Shown piece by piece: positions 1-8,622 of a DNA stretch of 64,000 nt. The DNA comes from Alphaproteobacteria bacterium. Its GTDB lineage: Bacteria; Pseudomonadota; Alphaproteobacteria; Micavibrionales; Micavibrionaceae. Within the stretch, counting starts at the first letter, position 1, and every line of letters begins with the position of its first letter. The notes under the pieces were generated by a model, which made no database searches, had not been told where the DNA came from, and saw nothing but the letters and a program-made list of their open reading frames with translations. Both the position numbers and the translations under genes were made by a program. The stretch is from NCBI GenBank assembly GCA_018000295.1, contig JAGNKE010000002.1:27501-91500 (forward strand). Reading direction: 5' to 3'.

Positions 1-1
1 C

Positions 2-769
2 TTATGCGAAAAAATCAACAAGGAGAGCGACAAGGCGCCCGACCCGTCCACGCCGCAATATCTGAACGATGCCGACCTGAACTCACCCACCATCGCCCTC
101 GCCGCCGCCGCCCGTGAAACCCTGCGGATGGCGGAGATCGTCGAGGAAATGTTCATCGACCTCATGCGGGCGCTCAAAAAGGACAATGAGAAACTGCTCG
201 AACAAATTCACGAACGCGACAACGTGGTGGATGCGCTGCACAATGAAATCAAGCTCTACCTGACCCGGGTCAACGAGGAAGCCCTCGACCCAAAGGAATC
301 CGACCGCCTGCTGCAGATTTTGGGCTTTTCAACGAATCTGGAACATATCGGCGACATCATCGACAACAGCCTCATCGACATCGTTAAAAATAAGATCAAC
401 AAGCAGCACCGCTTCTCCGAGGAGGGTTTTCAGGAAATCACGGCCTTCCATCAGGCCATCCTGAACAACATGAAGCTGTCCCAGACGATTTTTATTTCTG
501 AAGACCCGAAGCTGGCCCGCCAGCTGGTCGAAGGCAAGAAAACCGTGCGCGAGGCCGAAAAGAAAAGCACCGAGCAGCATATCAAGCGCCTGCGAAGCCG
601 TTTGGCCGACACAATGTCCACCAGCGCTCTGCACACCGACATTATCCGCGATTTCCGCCGCATCAACAGCCATATTACAACGGTCGCCTACTCCATTATC
701 GATACGGCCGAGCAATACAAGGACAAACGCCGCCCGGAGACCCCGGAGGAAACCCCGGCCTCCGCATAG
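2..769 (+). CDS. Na/Pi cotransporter family protein, C-terminal part (5' end outside the window)
   Basis: The reading frame is open from the first bases of the window, so only the C-terminal 255 or so residues are present. The segment PQYLNDADLNSP, followed by a long helical region with repeated charged heptads, is typical of the cytoplasmic PhoU-like domain that ends NptA/YjbB-type sodium-phosphate cotransporters. The family imports or exports phosphate through a membrane domain that would lie to the left of the window. No membrane segment is visible here. The tail is low-complexity (PETPEETPASA). The ATG at 128 is internal to this frame and probably not the true start. The family call rests on recognition of the domain only. 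Confidence 0.75.
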   Translation, partial: LCEKINKESDKAPDPSTPQYLNDADLNSPTIALAAAARETLRMAEIVEEMFIDLMRALKKDNEKLLEQIHERDNVVDALHNEIKLYLTRVNEEALDPKESDRLLQILGFSTNLEHIGDIIDNSLIDIVKNKINKQHRFSEEGFQEITAFHQAILNNMKLSQTIFISEDPKLARQLVEGKKTVREAEKKSTEQHIKRLRSRLADTMSTSALHTDIIRDFRRINSHITTVAYSIIDTAEQYKDKRRPETPEETPASA

Positions 770-865
770 ACCAACATTTTTCCGTAAGAACACGTTAACA
801 AGCGTCCTTTTACAGGGTATAATGTGCTGCATCTTTGGGCCACTTTCGCCCGGCTTTCGAAAAAC

Positions 866-3430
866 ATGTCTCGACCGTTAACACTCGCTGTTGCCCTGTC
901 GCTCCTGCTCTCCTCTGCCCTTGCAACCCAGGCGCAGGACACGGGCCTGCCCGAACCCTTCTCCCCGTGGCTGGAAAACAAGCCCTACCCGGAGGAATAC
1001 AAACGTGCCTACCTCCCCGAAGAGGGAGAGGAAACCGGAAGAATTCTGCCAAACCCAAGAGACAGCGCGGACAAACAAACCCTTCAGGAGTATGAGCCAG
1101 ACCTGAGGCCAAACGACAAGCGGCAGAGTGATAGCTCACAAGCCGAACTCGCCCCGTCACCTCTTGAAAACCTTTACTCCCATCGGGCCGGACAGCCCTT
1201 GCGCCAGTTCGGCTACGATCTGTTCAATACCGGAAGCGAAAGCCTGAAAACAGAAGAATCAAATGCGCCTCCCCTCGGCGCGGTACAGGATGATTTCGTT
1301 CTGGGTACGGGCGACGAGCTTCAAATCACCTTTTCAGGACAACGGACCGACCAGCAGACCTACAAAATCAACACCGAAGGCATGATTCTGGTCAGGGATC
1401 TCGCACCCGTTCCCGCCGCGGGCCGGACGATCGGCGAAGTGCGGGAGAGTATAGCCCGCGCCGTCTCCAGCCTTCCCAACACGCAGGCTTATGTGTCGCT
1501 GTCGTCCGTGCGGCAAGTCGGCATCCTCGTCGTAGGCCATATCAATAACCCCGGCCGCAAAAACCTGACCGTCTTTCACACCGTGCTGGACGCCCTCAGC
1601 GCCGGCGGCGGCATCCAGAAAACCGGCTCCTTGCGGAAAATCAAGCTCGTCCGTCAGGGCCGAAGCAATACAGTCGATCTCTACGATCTACTCCTCCATG
1701 GCGGCATCATGACCGATATGCGCCTGCAGGACGGCGACCGCATCATCGTCCCTCCCGTCGGTCCGACCGTGGCCATCGCCGGCGACGTCAACCGCCCCGC
1801 AATCTACGAAATCCGCCCCGGATACACCGCGAACGGCAAGAGCAGAGAGAATTTGAGTCTCGAAGATATGCTCAATCTTGCGGGCGGTATCCTCGTCCCC
1901 GGCCAGAACCGCTTCATGCGGCTGGACCTCGATCGAGAGGGCCGGGAGAATGTCACGGAGATCGAAAATGCAGAGGCACGGCAATTCGGGCACGGCGCCA
2001 TCCTGCAGGTCTTGAAAAGCGAGGAGCGCCGCAGCGGGATGGTCGAACTCGCCGGACACGTCCGCAAACCCGGCCTACATGACCTGACCCACAATCGCAC
2101 CCTCTCAGCCCTGCTGGATTCGCCCGACGTTCTGGGCCGGGACATCTACCCCCTGATCGGAGTCATCGAACGCTGGGATCAGGAGCAGCTGGCAACACAG
2201 CATTTTGAATTTTCGGTTCGTTCCGTTTTAAATAAAAGAGATGATTTTGATCTGAAGGAAGACGACAAAATTATCCTGTTTTCTAAAACCGATATTTATA
2301 AAATAAATCAAGATAGTAAAAGCGATCTTCTTCGCAGCGGAAATACGGATTATCCACACACACCTCTCGCGCAATCCATAGGTTTTTCCCCAGATGATAC
2401 GGCGCTACGCTCATTCCTGAAAGAGCATGGCGTAAATGTGCAGGGTGCCGTGCGTACACCCGCCATTTACCCCGTAGCCGAAGGCGTAACCCTCGATCAG
2501 CTTCTCGCGGTTTCCGGCGGCTTGACAATGGATGCCGACAGCGGGGATATCGAAATCACAAGCGCATTATCAGTGCATGAGACGGATCAGCACCCGCAGC
2601 GGCGTAACTATGATCTGGATGAAACCCCGGCGGAAAATATCCCCGTCCGTCCCGGCGACTCCATCCGTATCAAGGAACTCAGCCGCAAAACTGAGGAACG
2701 CACGGTTCTGATTCGCGGCGAAGTCCGCAACCCCGGCCCCTATGATATTCTCCCCAATGACCGCATCTCCGACCTGATCGAACGCGCCGGAGGACTGACG
2801 GATCAGGCCTATCCCGAAGGCGCCGTCTTCAGCCGCGATTCACAGCGCCGTGCGGAAAAAAGCCGCTTCCGTTCCGCCGCGCAGGACATGAAACGCTCCC
2901 TTGCCGCAGCAGTGCAGCAGGATAAGGACGCCCCCGATGCCGGACAGATTCAAATGGCCCGCGAACTGGCCGAAGAACTGGAAACCATAGAACCGCTGGG
3001 CCGGATCACCGTGGAGACCGATCCCGACATTCTGGCCGTCAAGCCGGACCTCGATATGCTGCTCGAAGCCGGAGATCGCTTGTATATCCCCAAGCGCCCG
3101 CTCACGGTGCGTGTGGACGGCGAAGTCCTCTCCCCCGCCAGCCTACAGTTCCGCAAGGATAAAGACCCGAAGGATTACATCCGCGAGGCAGGCGGCTTCA
3201 CCTACCACGCCGACAAGGGCCGCGCCTTCGTCATCTACCCCGACGGCAGCGCCCAGCCGCTGAAGGCCAGCCTCTGGAACCACGACGCGGTCATGATCCC
3301 GCCCGGCTCCACCATCGTCGTACCCCGCGACCCCAAGCCCTTCGATTTCATCGAAAGCGCAAGAGACGTCAGCCAGATCTTAAGCAACCTTGCCATTACC
3401 TCGATATTCATTGATGATATCCGCGATTAG
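866..3430 (+). CDS. Polysaccharide export protein with repeated SLBB domains (Wza/Wzx-system outer membrane family)
   Basis: This 854-residue periplasmic/outer-membrane protein is probably the exit channel for exopolysaccharide. I chose the ATG at 866 because it is followed directly by a signal peptide (MSRPLTLAVALSLLLSSALA). A Poly_export domain (FVLGTGDELQITFSG, about residues 140-220) is followed by several SLBB-type repeats, recognisable as recurring 'GEVRNPGPYDILPND', 'GHVRKPGLHDLTHN' and 'GAVRTPAIYPVAEG' segments. It is about twice the length of E. coli Wza because of the extra SLBB repeats. Its neighbours downstream are glycosyltransferases and a chain-length regulator, which supports an export role. 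No lipobox cysteine is visible after the signal peptide. Confidence 0.88.
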   Translation: MSRPLTLAVALSLLLSSALATQAQDTGLPEPFSPWLENKPYPEEYKRAYLPEEGEETGRILPNPRDSADKQTLQEYEPDLRPNDKRQSDSSQAELAPSPLENLYSHRAGQPLRQFGYDLFNTGSESLKTEESNAPPLGAVQDDFVLGTGDELQITFSGQRTDQQTYKINTEGMILVRDLAPVPAAGRTIGEVRESIARAVSSLPNTQAYVSLSSVRQVGILVVGHINNPGRKNLTVFHTVLDALSAGGGIQKTGSLRKIKLVRQGRSNTVDLYDLLLHGGIMTDMRLQDGDRIIVPPVGPTVAIAGDVNRPAIYEIRPGYTANGKSRENLSLEDMLNLAGGILVPGQNRFMRLDLDREGRENVTEIENAEARQFGHGAILQVLKSEERRSGMVELAGHVRKPGLHDLTHNRTLSALLDSPDVLGRDIYPLIGVIERWDQEQLATQHFEFSVRSVLNKRDDFDLKEDDKIILFSKTDIYKINQDSKSDLLRSGNTDYPHTPLAQSIGFSPDDTALRSFLKEHGVNVQGAVRTPAIYPVAEGVTLDQLLAVSGGLTMDADSGDIEITSALSVHETDQHPQRRNYDLDETPAENIPVRPGDSIRIKELSRKTEERTVLIRGEVRNPGPYDILPNDRISDLIERAGGLTDQAYPEGAVFSRDSQRRAEKSRFRSAAQDMKRSLAAAVQQDKDAPDAGQIQMARELAEELETIEPLGRITVETDPDILAVKPDLDMLLEAGDRLYIPKRPLTVRVDGEVLSPASLQFRKDKDPKDYIREAGGFTYHADKGRAFVIYPDGSAQPLKASLWNHDAVMIPPGSTIVVPRDPKPFDFIESARDVSQILSNLAITSIFIDDIRD

Positions 3431-3463
3431 GGTCTGTAAGAACTAACGGAAAAGAGCGTAAAA

Positions 3464-4273
3464 ATGGCCGCCAAAACCTCCTCCCCTTTGTTCAGCATCG
3501 TCACAATCTCGAAAAACAACCTCGACGGCCTGCGCCGCACCCACGCCGCACTGGAGGCCCAGACCTTCAAGGATTTCGAATGGATCGTCGCCGACGGCGC
3601 CTCGGGGGACGGCACGAAGGAGTTTCTGAAAACCGTCAAGGCAAAATGGACCTCCGAACCGGACGAAGGCCTGTTCGACGCCATGAACGTGGGTCTCAAA
3701 AAGGCGACGGGGCAATATGTGCTCTTTCTGAACGCGGGCGACACGTTAGCCAAGCCCGACACGCTGGAGAAAATCGCCAAGATCACGGCCAAGGAGCCGG
3801 ACTTCATCTACGGCGACTCCCTCGAAACCGGCAAGGATGCCGCCAAGCCCTTTTATAAAACGGCAGGCCGATACCGCGACTTGCCCAACGGGATGTTCAC
3901 ACATCATCAGGCCATGCTCTACAGGCTGGAAAAAATCCGCGAGGAAAAACTCTGGTACAGCGTCATCTACGAGATCGCCGCCGACTATGAATTCACGGCA
4001 AGGTTCCTCACGAACGCGAAAAAAATCGTCTACGCCCCTCTGCCCGTCTGCATCTTCGAAAGCGGCGGAATTTCGCAACAGAAAGCCAGCGAAGGCCGCC
4101 GCGAGGAATTTATCATCCGCGAAAAACTCAAACTCGTTAGCCTTCCGCACAACGTCTTCATCTACGCCACCCAGACTCTGGCCTGGCACGTCCGAAAAAT
4201 GTTCCCGCAGCTTTACGAAAGCCTGAAGGGTAAGAAGCGGCAGGGTGGCGAAAATGCGGTACCTACCGAATAA
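3464..4273 (+). CDS. Glycosyltransferase family 2 (GT-A fold)
   Basis: This 269-residue enzyme would transfer a sugar from a nucleotide-sugar donor during polysaccharide assembly at the inner face of the membrane. The N-terminus has the GT2 pattern: FSIVTISKNN (first beta strand), DFEWIVADGASGDGT (donor-binding loop) and LFLNAGD (a DxD-like metal site in which the first Asp is Asn). The overall style resembles colanic-acid WcaE/WcaA-type transferases. It starts 33 bases after the SLBB exporter and its last 20 bases overlap the next gene, so the three genes are probably one transcript. Acceptor and donor sugars cannot be deduced. Confidence 0.85.
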   Translation: MAAKTSSPLFSIVTISKNNLDGLRRTHAALEAQTFKDFEWIVADGASGDGTKEFLKTVKAKWTSEPDEGLFDAMNVGLKKATGQYVLFLNAGDTLAKPDTLEKIAKITAKEPDFIYGDSLETGKDAAKPFYKTAGRYRDLPNGMFTHHQAMLYRLEKIREEKLWYSVIYEIAADYEFTARFLTNAKKIVYAPLPVCIFESGGISQQKASEGRREEFIIREKLKLVSLPHNVFIYATQTLAWHVRKMFPQLYESLKGKKRQGGENAVPTE

Positions 4274-5702
4274 AAAGGAAATTATCGAAGTCTGGAAAGA
4301 CGAGGAAGGCCGCCCGCATCGCGATGGCGGCCCCGCCATCGTCGCGGAATATGGGTTTGAGATGTGGTGGGTCCATGGACAACTGCACAGAGAAGACGGC
4401 CCTGCAATAACTTGGCAGGACGGTTCCAAGGAATGGTTCATCAACGATCAAAGACACAGACAGGACGGACCAGCGATCGCTTCGCACGACGGTACTAAGG
4501 AATGGTATGTCAACGGTTTGAGGCATAGGGAAGGAAAGCCCGCCGTTCTCCACCCTGACGGGCGCGAAGAATGGTGGATAAACGGCAAACGCCATAATCC
4601 CGACATCGATAAGGCGACCGTCACCCAAAAAGACGGAACGCAAAAATGGTTTGTCGATGGTGTTTTGCATAGAGAGGAAAAACCCGCGATTATTTCTCCG
4701 AATGGCAAAGAGGAATGGTGGGAAAACGGAAAACTGCATCGCCTCGATGGTCCTGCGATCACTGGCCCCAATGGCCTGGAAACATGGATTATAGAGGGGA
4801 AAATTCACCGGCTGGATGGCCCTGCGAAAACTATGCCTTTAGGACCGCGTGTAAATCCCCTCCTCTGGAACAACAGGATGTGGGGCAAACAATGCTGGTT
4901 CTTCGAGGGTCGCCTGCACAGGGAGGACGGCCCCGCCATAATTTTAGCCAACGGAACACAGAAATGGTACATCCACGGTCAACGGCATCGTGAAGGCCAA
5001 CCCGCGATCATTTACCATGACGGCAGCGAGGAGTGGTGGAAAAAACACAAATTGCACCGCACCGACGGTCCGGCCATCAGAACCGAGGTTCTGGAGGCCT
5101 GGGTTATCAGGGGAAAATTGCACAGGGACGACGGTCCGGCGATTATTGCGCCAGCGAGAGAACGAAAGGACACGGATTTTTATTTTCTTCATAAATATAA
5201 AACCCTTTTTAAATGCCCCCTGCTCTTGAATCGCTTGATTGAACAGGGCGACAGACAATGGTGGAAAAACGGCCTTTTAAGCCACGAAGACGGCCCCGCC
5301 GTTATAAAAAATGACGGAACGCAAAAATGGGCGAAAGACGGTAAATATCACAGGCCGGATGGTCCCGCCGTCATTTATCCCAACGGCACAAGAGAATGGT
5401 GGCTGAACGGAAGACTTCACAGAAATGATGGTCCTGCCGTTGAAATCGCCGAAGGTTTTTGCCTACTGCACATCGGCAAAAAACACGCCCAGCTGTTATG
5501 GTCAGACAAGATAAACACCATCAGCACGCGAATGCACGCAAGAGAAATTCCAAGAATTGAAGCGGAAACGAACGTGCGTCCAAAAGGAGGCTATTCCCTG
5601 TTGGAAAGGTGGGGTGACGAAGTCCTGACCTGTTCAAACGAATGGTGGCAAAACGGAAAATTCATTCGGACCGACGAGCATCCCAAGAACGGCTCAACCT
5701 GA
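4254..5702 (+). CDS. Protein made of about 15 MORN-like HRxDGPA repeats
   Basis: The 482-residue protein consists almost entirely of a unit of about 23 residues: an aromatic strand (EEWWENGK or KEWFINDQ), then LHRxDGPAI, then a short loop ending DGT or NGT. I count about 15 copies, two of them interrupted by inserts (near residues 195-210 and 300-330). It resembles the antiparallel beta-strand repeats of MORN and YwqK-type proteins, and HRxDGPA repeats are known mainly from phage and giant-virus proteins. There is no signal peptide or membrane segment. I chose the ATG at 4254 because AGGG lies 8 bases upstream; GTG at 4245 is possible. The function is unknown. The 3' end overlaps the convergent glycosyltransferase by 41 bases. 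Confidence 0.8.
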   Translation: MRYLPNKKEIIEVWKDEEGRPHRDGGPAIVAEYGFEMWWVHGQLHREDGPAITWQDGSKEWFINDQRHRQDGPAIASHDGTKEWYVNGLRHREGKPAVLHPDGREEWWINGKRHNPDIDKATVTQKDGTQKWFVDGVLHREEKPAIISPNGKEEWWENGKLHRLDGPAITGPNGLETWIIEGKIHRLDGPAKTMPLGPRVNPLLWNNRMWGKQCWFFEGRLHREDGPAIILANGTQKWYIHGQRHREGQPAIIYHDGSEEWWKKHKLHRTDGPAIRTEVLEAWVIRGKLHRDDGPAIIAPARERKDTDFYFLHKYKTLFKCPLLLNRLIEQGDRQWWKNGLLSHEDGPAVIKNDGTQKWAKDGKYHRPDGPAVIYPNGTREWWLNGRLHRNDGPAVEIAEGFCLLHIGKKHAQLLWSDKINTISTRMHAREIPRIEAETNVRPKGGYSLLERWGDEVLTCSNEWWQNGKFIRTDEHPKNGST

Positions 5703-6534
5703 CCACCGCATCCGCATACCGCGCCCGACTGCGCGCAAACGAATGCCCCGCCGCCCCGTCCAGAAACCCGAGCTTGAAGATATAGCTGTAGCAAAACATC
5801 ACCGCCCCGCGCAAACGTGAGCGCCGCAGGAACCTTTTCGCCGCGTCCCGCCACGGGACAGGATCGCGGGGCCACGCCCCGCGCCGCGTCATCTCCGCTT
5901 CCCACCGCGCATAGCGCTCATGCCGCTCGCTCCACCGCCCCTCATCCTCATAGGCATGGTGCAACAACGGCTCATGAACCGATTCAATCCTATAACCGTC
6001 CATCCCCGGTGCACGGACGGGCTGGTAATGCCCCTCGATCTCCCCCATGCCGGGAATATCAAGATCATCGACAATCGGAAAACACATCCTCTCCCGGTGG
6101 ATCAGGCACAGCTTGTTGTTCATCATGCCGTGCCGCAAAATCCGCCCGTTCCAAACGTAACGCCCGCGCACGAAAAACCCCGCGCAGTTCTCCACCCGCC
6201 CGCTCACAAAAAAAAGCTGCCGGATTTCAGTAACCAGCACCTCAGTCACGATCTCATCCGCATCGACGAAAAAAACCCACGGCGACAAGGTTTCGAGATG
6301 CTCAAGACACCACTGCCGCTTCTTGGGATAGCGCCCGTCCCAGCAGTAGGAAACAACCCGCGCCCCCGCCGCCGCCGCAATGGCCCCCGTACCGTCCGCG
6401 CTATCGGAATCCACGACGATGACCTCGCCGAAAGGCGCAAGCGCCTGCAGACAACGTCCGATGCGCGGCTCTTCGTTCTTGGTGGTGACGATCACGGAAA
6501 CGGGGATGCGCTCATTCATGCAGTTATCAGTCAT
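5662..6534 (-). CDS. Glycosyltransferase family 2, WaaE/KdtX-like
   Basis: This 290-residue transferase has PVSVIVTTKNEEPRIGRCL at the start, VIVVDSDSADGT as the nucleotide-binding loop and WVFFVDADE as an intact DxD metal site. This is the signature of WaaE/KdtX-type GT2 enzymes that add sugars to lipopolysaccharide cores or to O-chains. The C-terminal part has a hydrophobic amphipathic stretch (AVMFCYSYIFKLGFLDG) that probably contacts the membrane, as is usual for this group. The gene is the last of a leftward set with the Wzz-like, GT4 and ligase-like genes, and its start overlaps the Wzz gene by 8 bases. Its last 41 bases overlap the end of the HRxDGPA repeat gene on the other strand. 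Confidence 0.86.
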   Translation of the reverse strand: MTDNCMNERIPVSVIVTTKNEEPRIGRCLQALAPFGEVIVVDSDSADGTGAIAAAAGARVVSYCWDGRYPKKRQWCLEHLETLSPWVFFVDADEIVTEVLVTEIRQLFFVSGRVENCAGFFVRGRYVWNGRILRHGMMNNKLCLIHRERMCFPIVDDLDIPGMGEIEGHYQPVRAPGMDGYRIESVHEPLLHHAYEDEGRWSERHERYARWEAEMTRRGAWPRDPVPWRDAAKRFLRRSRLRGAVMFCYSYIFKLGFLDGAAGHSFARSRARYADAVVRLSRSWDARRSE

Positions 6535-7360
6535 GCAGATAGAAAATCCCGTAAATCACGAACCCCAGAAAAAACCCGATCAGGATAAAGGTCGGAAACA
6601 CGAACCGCGGATGAGGCCAATCGGGTTTAACACCCGAGGACGCAGGCTCGACGATGGAGGCCGCATAAGGCTGGTCCATGGACACCAGCATTTTCAAACG
6701 CTCCTGTTCCATCAGAAGATCCGCCAGCGCCCGTCGATGCTCGGGATTCACGGTTTTGCTCAGCGACTCATGCAGATAGGCAATACGCTCTTGCGTCTCC
6801 AAACGGAGGGTCTGCCGGATCAGCGTATCGGTGATCTGATGCACCCGCTCGATCAGATACGCCGCGAAATTCCGGTCGGGGTGCAGGTATACAAGCTTCC
6901 GCAGCGGCGTATTCCCCACGGGCTCAAGCCGAACCGACCGCGTCAGATAGCGCGAAAGCTTCTCCGGCGTCCAGGAGACCTCGGGCGCGATAAAATCGAA
7001 CGTCTGATCGAGAATAAGCCCGCGCACGATCTTTTCATCTTCCAGCAGAAGACCCGCCACCGACGGTGCGTTGAACTTGTTCTCGAATTTCATGAAATTG
7101 GGATAATTCTGGACGCTCTGGCTCTGCCACAGCATCCGGTCCGGCAGTGTCGGCAGCTGAAAGCCGCCCTGTCCGATGGGAGAGGCGGGCGCAAGAATCA
7201 TCTCCGCCCGGTAATAGGGCCGCGCCAGAGTGACGAACGTAAAAGCAACAGCAAACCCCGCAAACCCCGTCACCAGCATCGCAATCCGGGCCGCCCATAT
7301 GTCACGTAAAACATCGAACAGGGTCTTTTCTGTTCGGACTGTAGCAGGGTTTTCACTCAT
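6527..7360 (-). CDS. Wzz-type polysaccharide chain-length determinant protein
   Basis: This inner-membrane protein of about 277 residues probably sets polysaccharide chain length. It has the two-helix Wzz topology: an N-terminal membrane helix (AARIAMLVTGFAGFAVAFTF), a periplasmic helical region, and a C-terminal helix (FVFPTFILIGFFLGFVIYG). The Asp and His at the very end leave almost no cytoplasmic tail, so there is no BY-kinase domain. The ATG at 7360 is preferred over the GTG one codon upstream. It sits between a GT4 and a GT2 gene on the same strand, in keeping with a Wzy-dependent pathway. Confidence 0.82.
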   Translation of the reverse strand: MSENPATVRTEKTLFDVLRDIWAARIAMLVTGFAGFAVAFTFVTLARPYYRAEMILAPASPIGQGGFQLPTLPDRMLWQSQSVQNYPNFMKFENKFNAPSVAGLLLEDEKIVRGLILDQTFDFIAPEVSWTPEKLSRYLTRSVRLEPVGNTPLRKLVYLHPDRNFAAYLIERVHQITDTLIRQTLRLETQERIAYLHESLSKTVNPEHRRALADLLMEQERLKMLVSMDQPYAASIVEPASSGVKPDWPHPRFVFPTFILIGFFLGFVIYGIFYLHD

Positions 7361-7380
7361 CACGGCGGTAACTCAAAAAA

Positions 7381-8622
7381 TCACTCGGGCTTTCGCAAAT
7401 CCTCCTGCACGGAATCCCATGCCCGCTCCATCCACGCATCGATCGAGCCGGACGGCGTAAAAATCTCGCGGGCGCGGGCGGCCCCTCCGTGCGCGGCAAA
7501 CCACTCCTCCCCGCTCATGCGGTACGACCGGACCGCATCGGCCAGCGCCTGCGAATTTCCCTGCGGAACGATCTTTCCGGCCTGAAAATCCTTGATGACC
7601 TTTGCCGTTTCCGACTGCACCGGCCCCATGAAGATGCACGGCCGCGCTACCGCCAGAGCGGTATAAAGTTTGCTCGGCACGACAAACCCCGCTGCCTCCT
7701 CTTTCATCGAGACAAGATGAATATCCCCGCTCTCCATGACTTCGCGCAGACGCTCAGCCGGCTGAAAAGGCAGCAGACGAATATTCTCCAACCCGCGTTT
7801 GGTGCGCTCTTTGGCGATATAATCGAATTTCTCCCCGTCCCCGACGAAGACGAATTCGACGTCCGTTAATTCCTCCTCAAGAATTTCCGCCGCATCGAGG
7901 ATAGCCTCGATAGGATGCGCCAGACCGATATTCCCGGCATAAAGAACGCGGAATTTCTGTTTTTCTTTCAACAACTCGTTATAGGGCCGCGCCCCGTTTA
8001 CGGTTGGCACCGTGAAAAACTGCCCGTCCCCGTCATCGGGAATCGGCGCTTCGAGAATCTCAATATCCGGCCAGTTGGCAATCGTCGTAATCTGTTTCGG
8101 ATTCAGACCCTCATACGTCAGATGCTTGGCCATGCAGCGCCCCGTGACGATCACCTTATCACAGGATTGCATGGCCTTACGGCTTTGCCCCTTGAAAAAA
8201 CTCATCAGGAATCCGGGCATTTTGATACCCAGCGCGGGCAGAACATCGGGATAAAGATCATGACACCAGTGGATATGACGGCTTTTCTTCACGGCGGCGA
8301 CGATACGTCCAGCGACAACGACCAGCGGCGGATCGCTGAGCGTGACAACCAGATGCCGCCCCTTGATCCGCAAAGCTGTGAACAGCATCTTCATCCAGAT
8401 CAACAGATACGAAAGACTCCCGCGTGGACGCTCCGGCGCCTTAACGCGGATGATGCGGATTCCCCCGTCCCTCTCTTTGACCGCCTTCGGCCCGGTCGTG
8501 ATGATCGTGACGTGCCACCCTTCGCGGGCGAAGGACTTGGCGAGGTCACGCAAAACCCGCCCCGTCGCACCGCGCACGGGAGGATAAACTCGGTTCATGA
8601 AAACAATGGTCGGACGACGCAT
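7381..8622 (-). CDS. Glycosyltransferase family 4 (GT-B fold)
   Basis: This 413-residue GT-B transferase resembles WbuB/WbpJ-type O-antigen enzymes. The N-terminal half opens with MNRVYPPVRGATGRVLRDLA, the usual first loop that contacts the acceptor. The C-terminal half has VLYAGNIGLAHPIE, VEFVFVGDGEKFDYI and the donor-binding ESGDIHLVSMKEEAAGFVVPSKL, with the E(x)7E-like pattern weakly visible. The start overlaps the end of the ligase-like gene upstream by 77 bases, so the two are translated from one transcript. The sugar specificity is not predictable from sequence alone. Confidence 0.86.
   Translation of the reverse strand: MRRPTIVFMNRVYPPVRGATGRVLRDLAKSFAREGWHVTIITTGPKAVKERDGGIRIIRVKAPERPRGSLSYLLIWMKMLFTALRIKGRHLVVTLSDPPLVVVAGRIVAAVKKSRHIHWCHDLYPDVLPALGIKMPGFLMSFFKGQSRKAMQSCDKVIVTGRCMAKHLTYEGLNPKQITTIANWPDIEILEAPIPDDGDGQFFTVPTVNGARPYNELLKEKQKFRVLYAGNIGLAHPIEAILDAAEILEEELTDVEFVFVGDGEKFDYIAKERTKRGLENIRLLPFQPAERLREVMESGDIHLVSMKEEAAGFVVPSKLYTALAVARPCIFMGPVQSETAKVIKDFQAGKIVPQGNSQALADAVRSYRMSGEEWFAAHGGAARAREIFTPSGSIDAWMERAWDSVQEDLRKPE

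Noticed and set aside
5817..6588. Long plus-strand frames opposite the GT2 and Wzz genes
   Set aside because: They are high-GC shadow frames with Pro/Arg/His-rich content opposite genes with clear family motifs.
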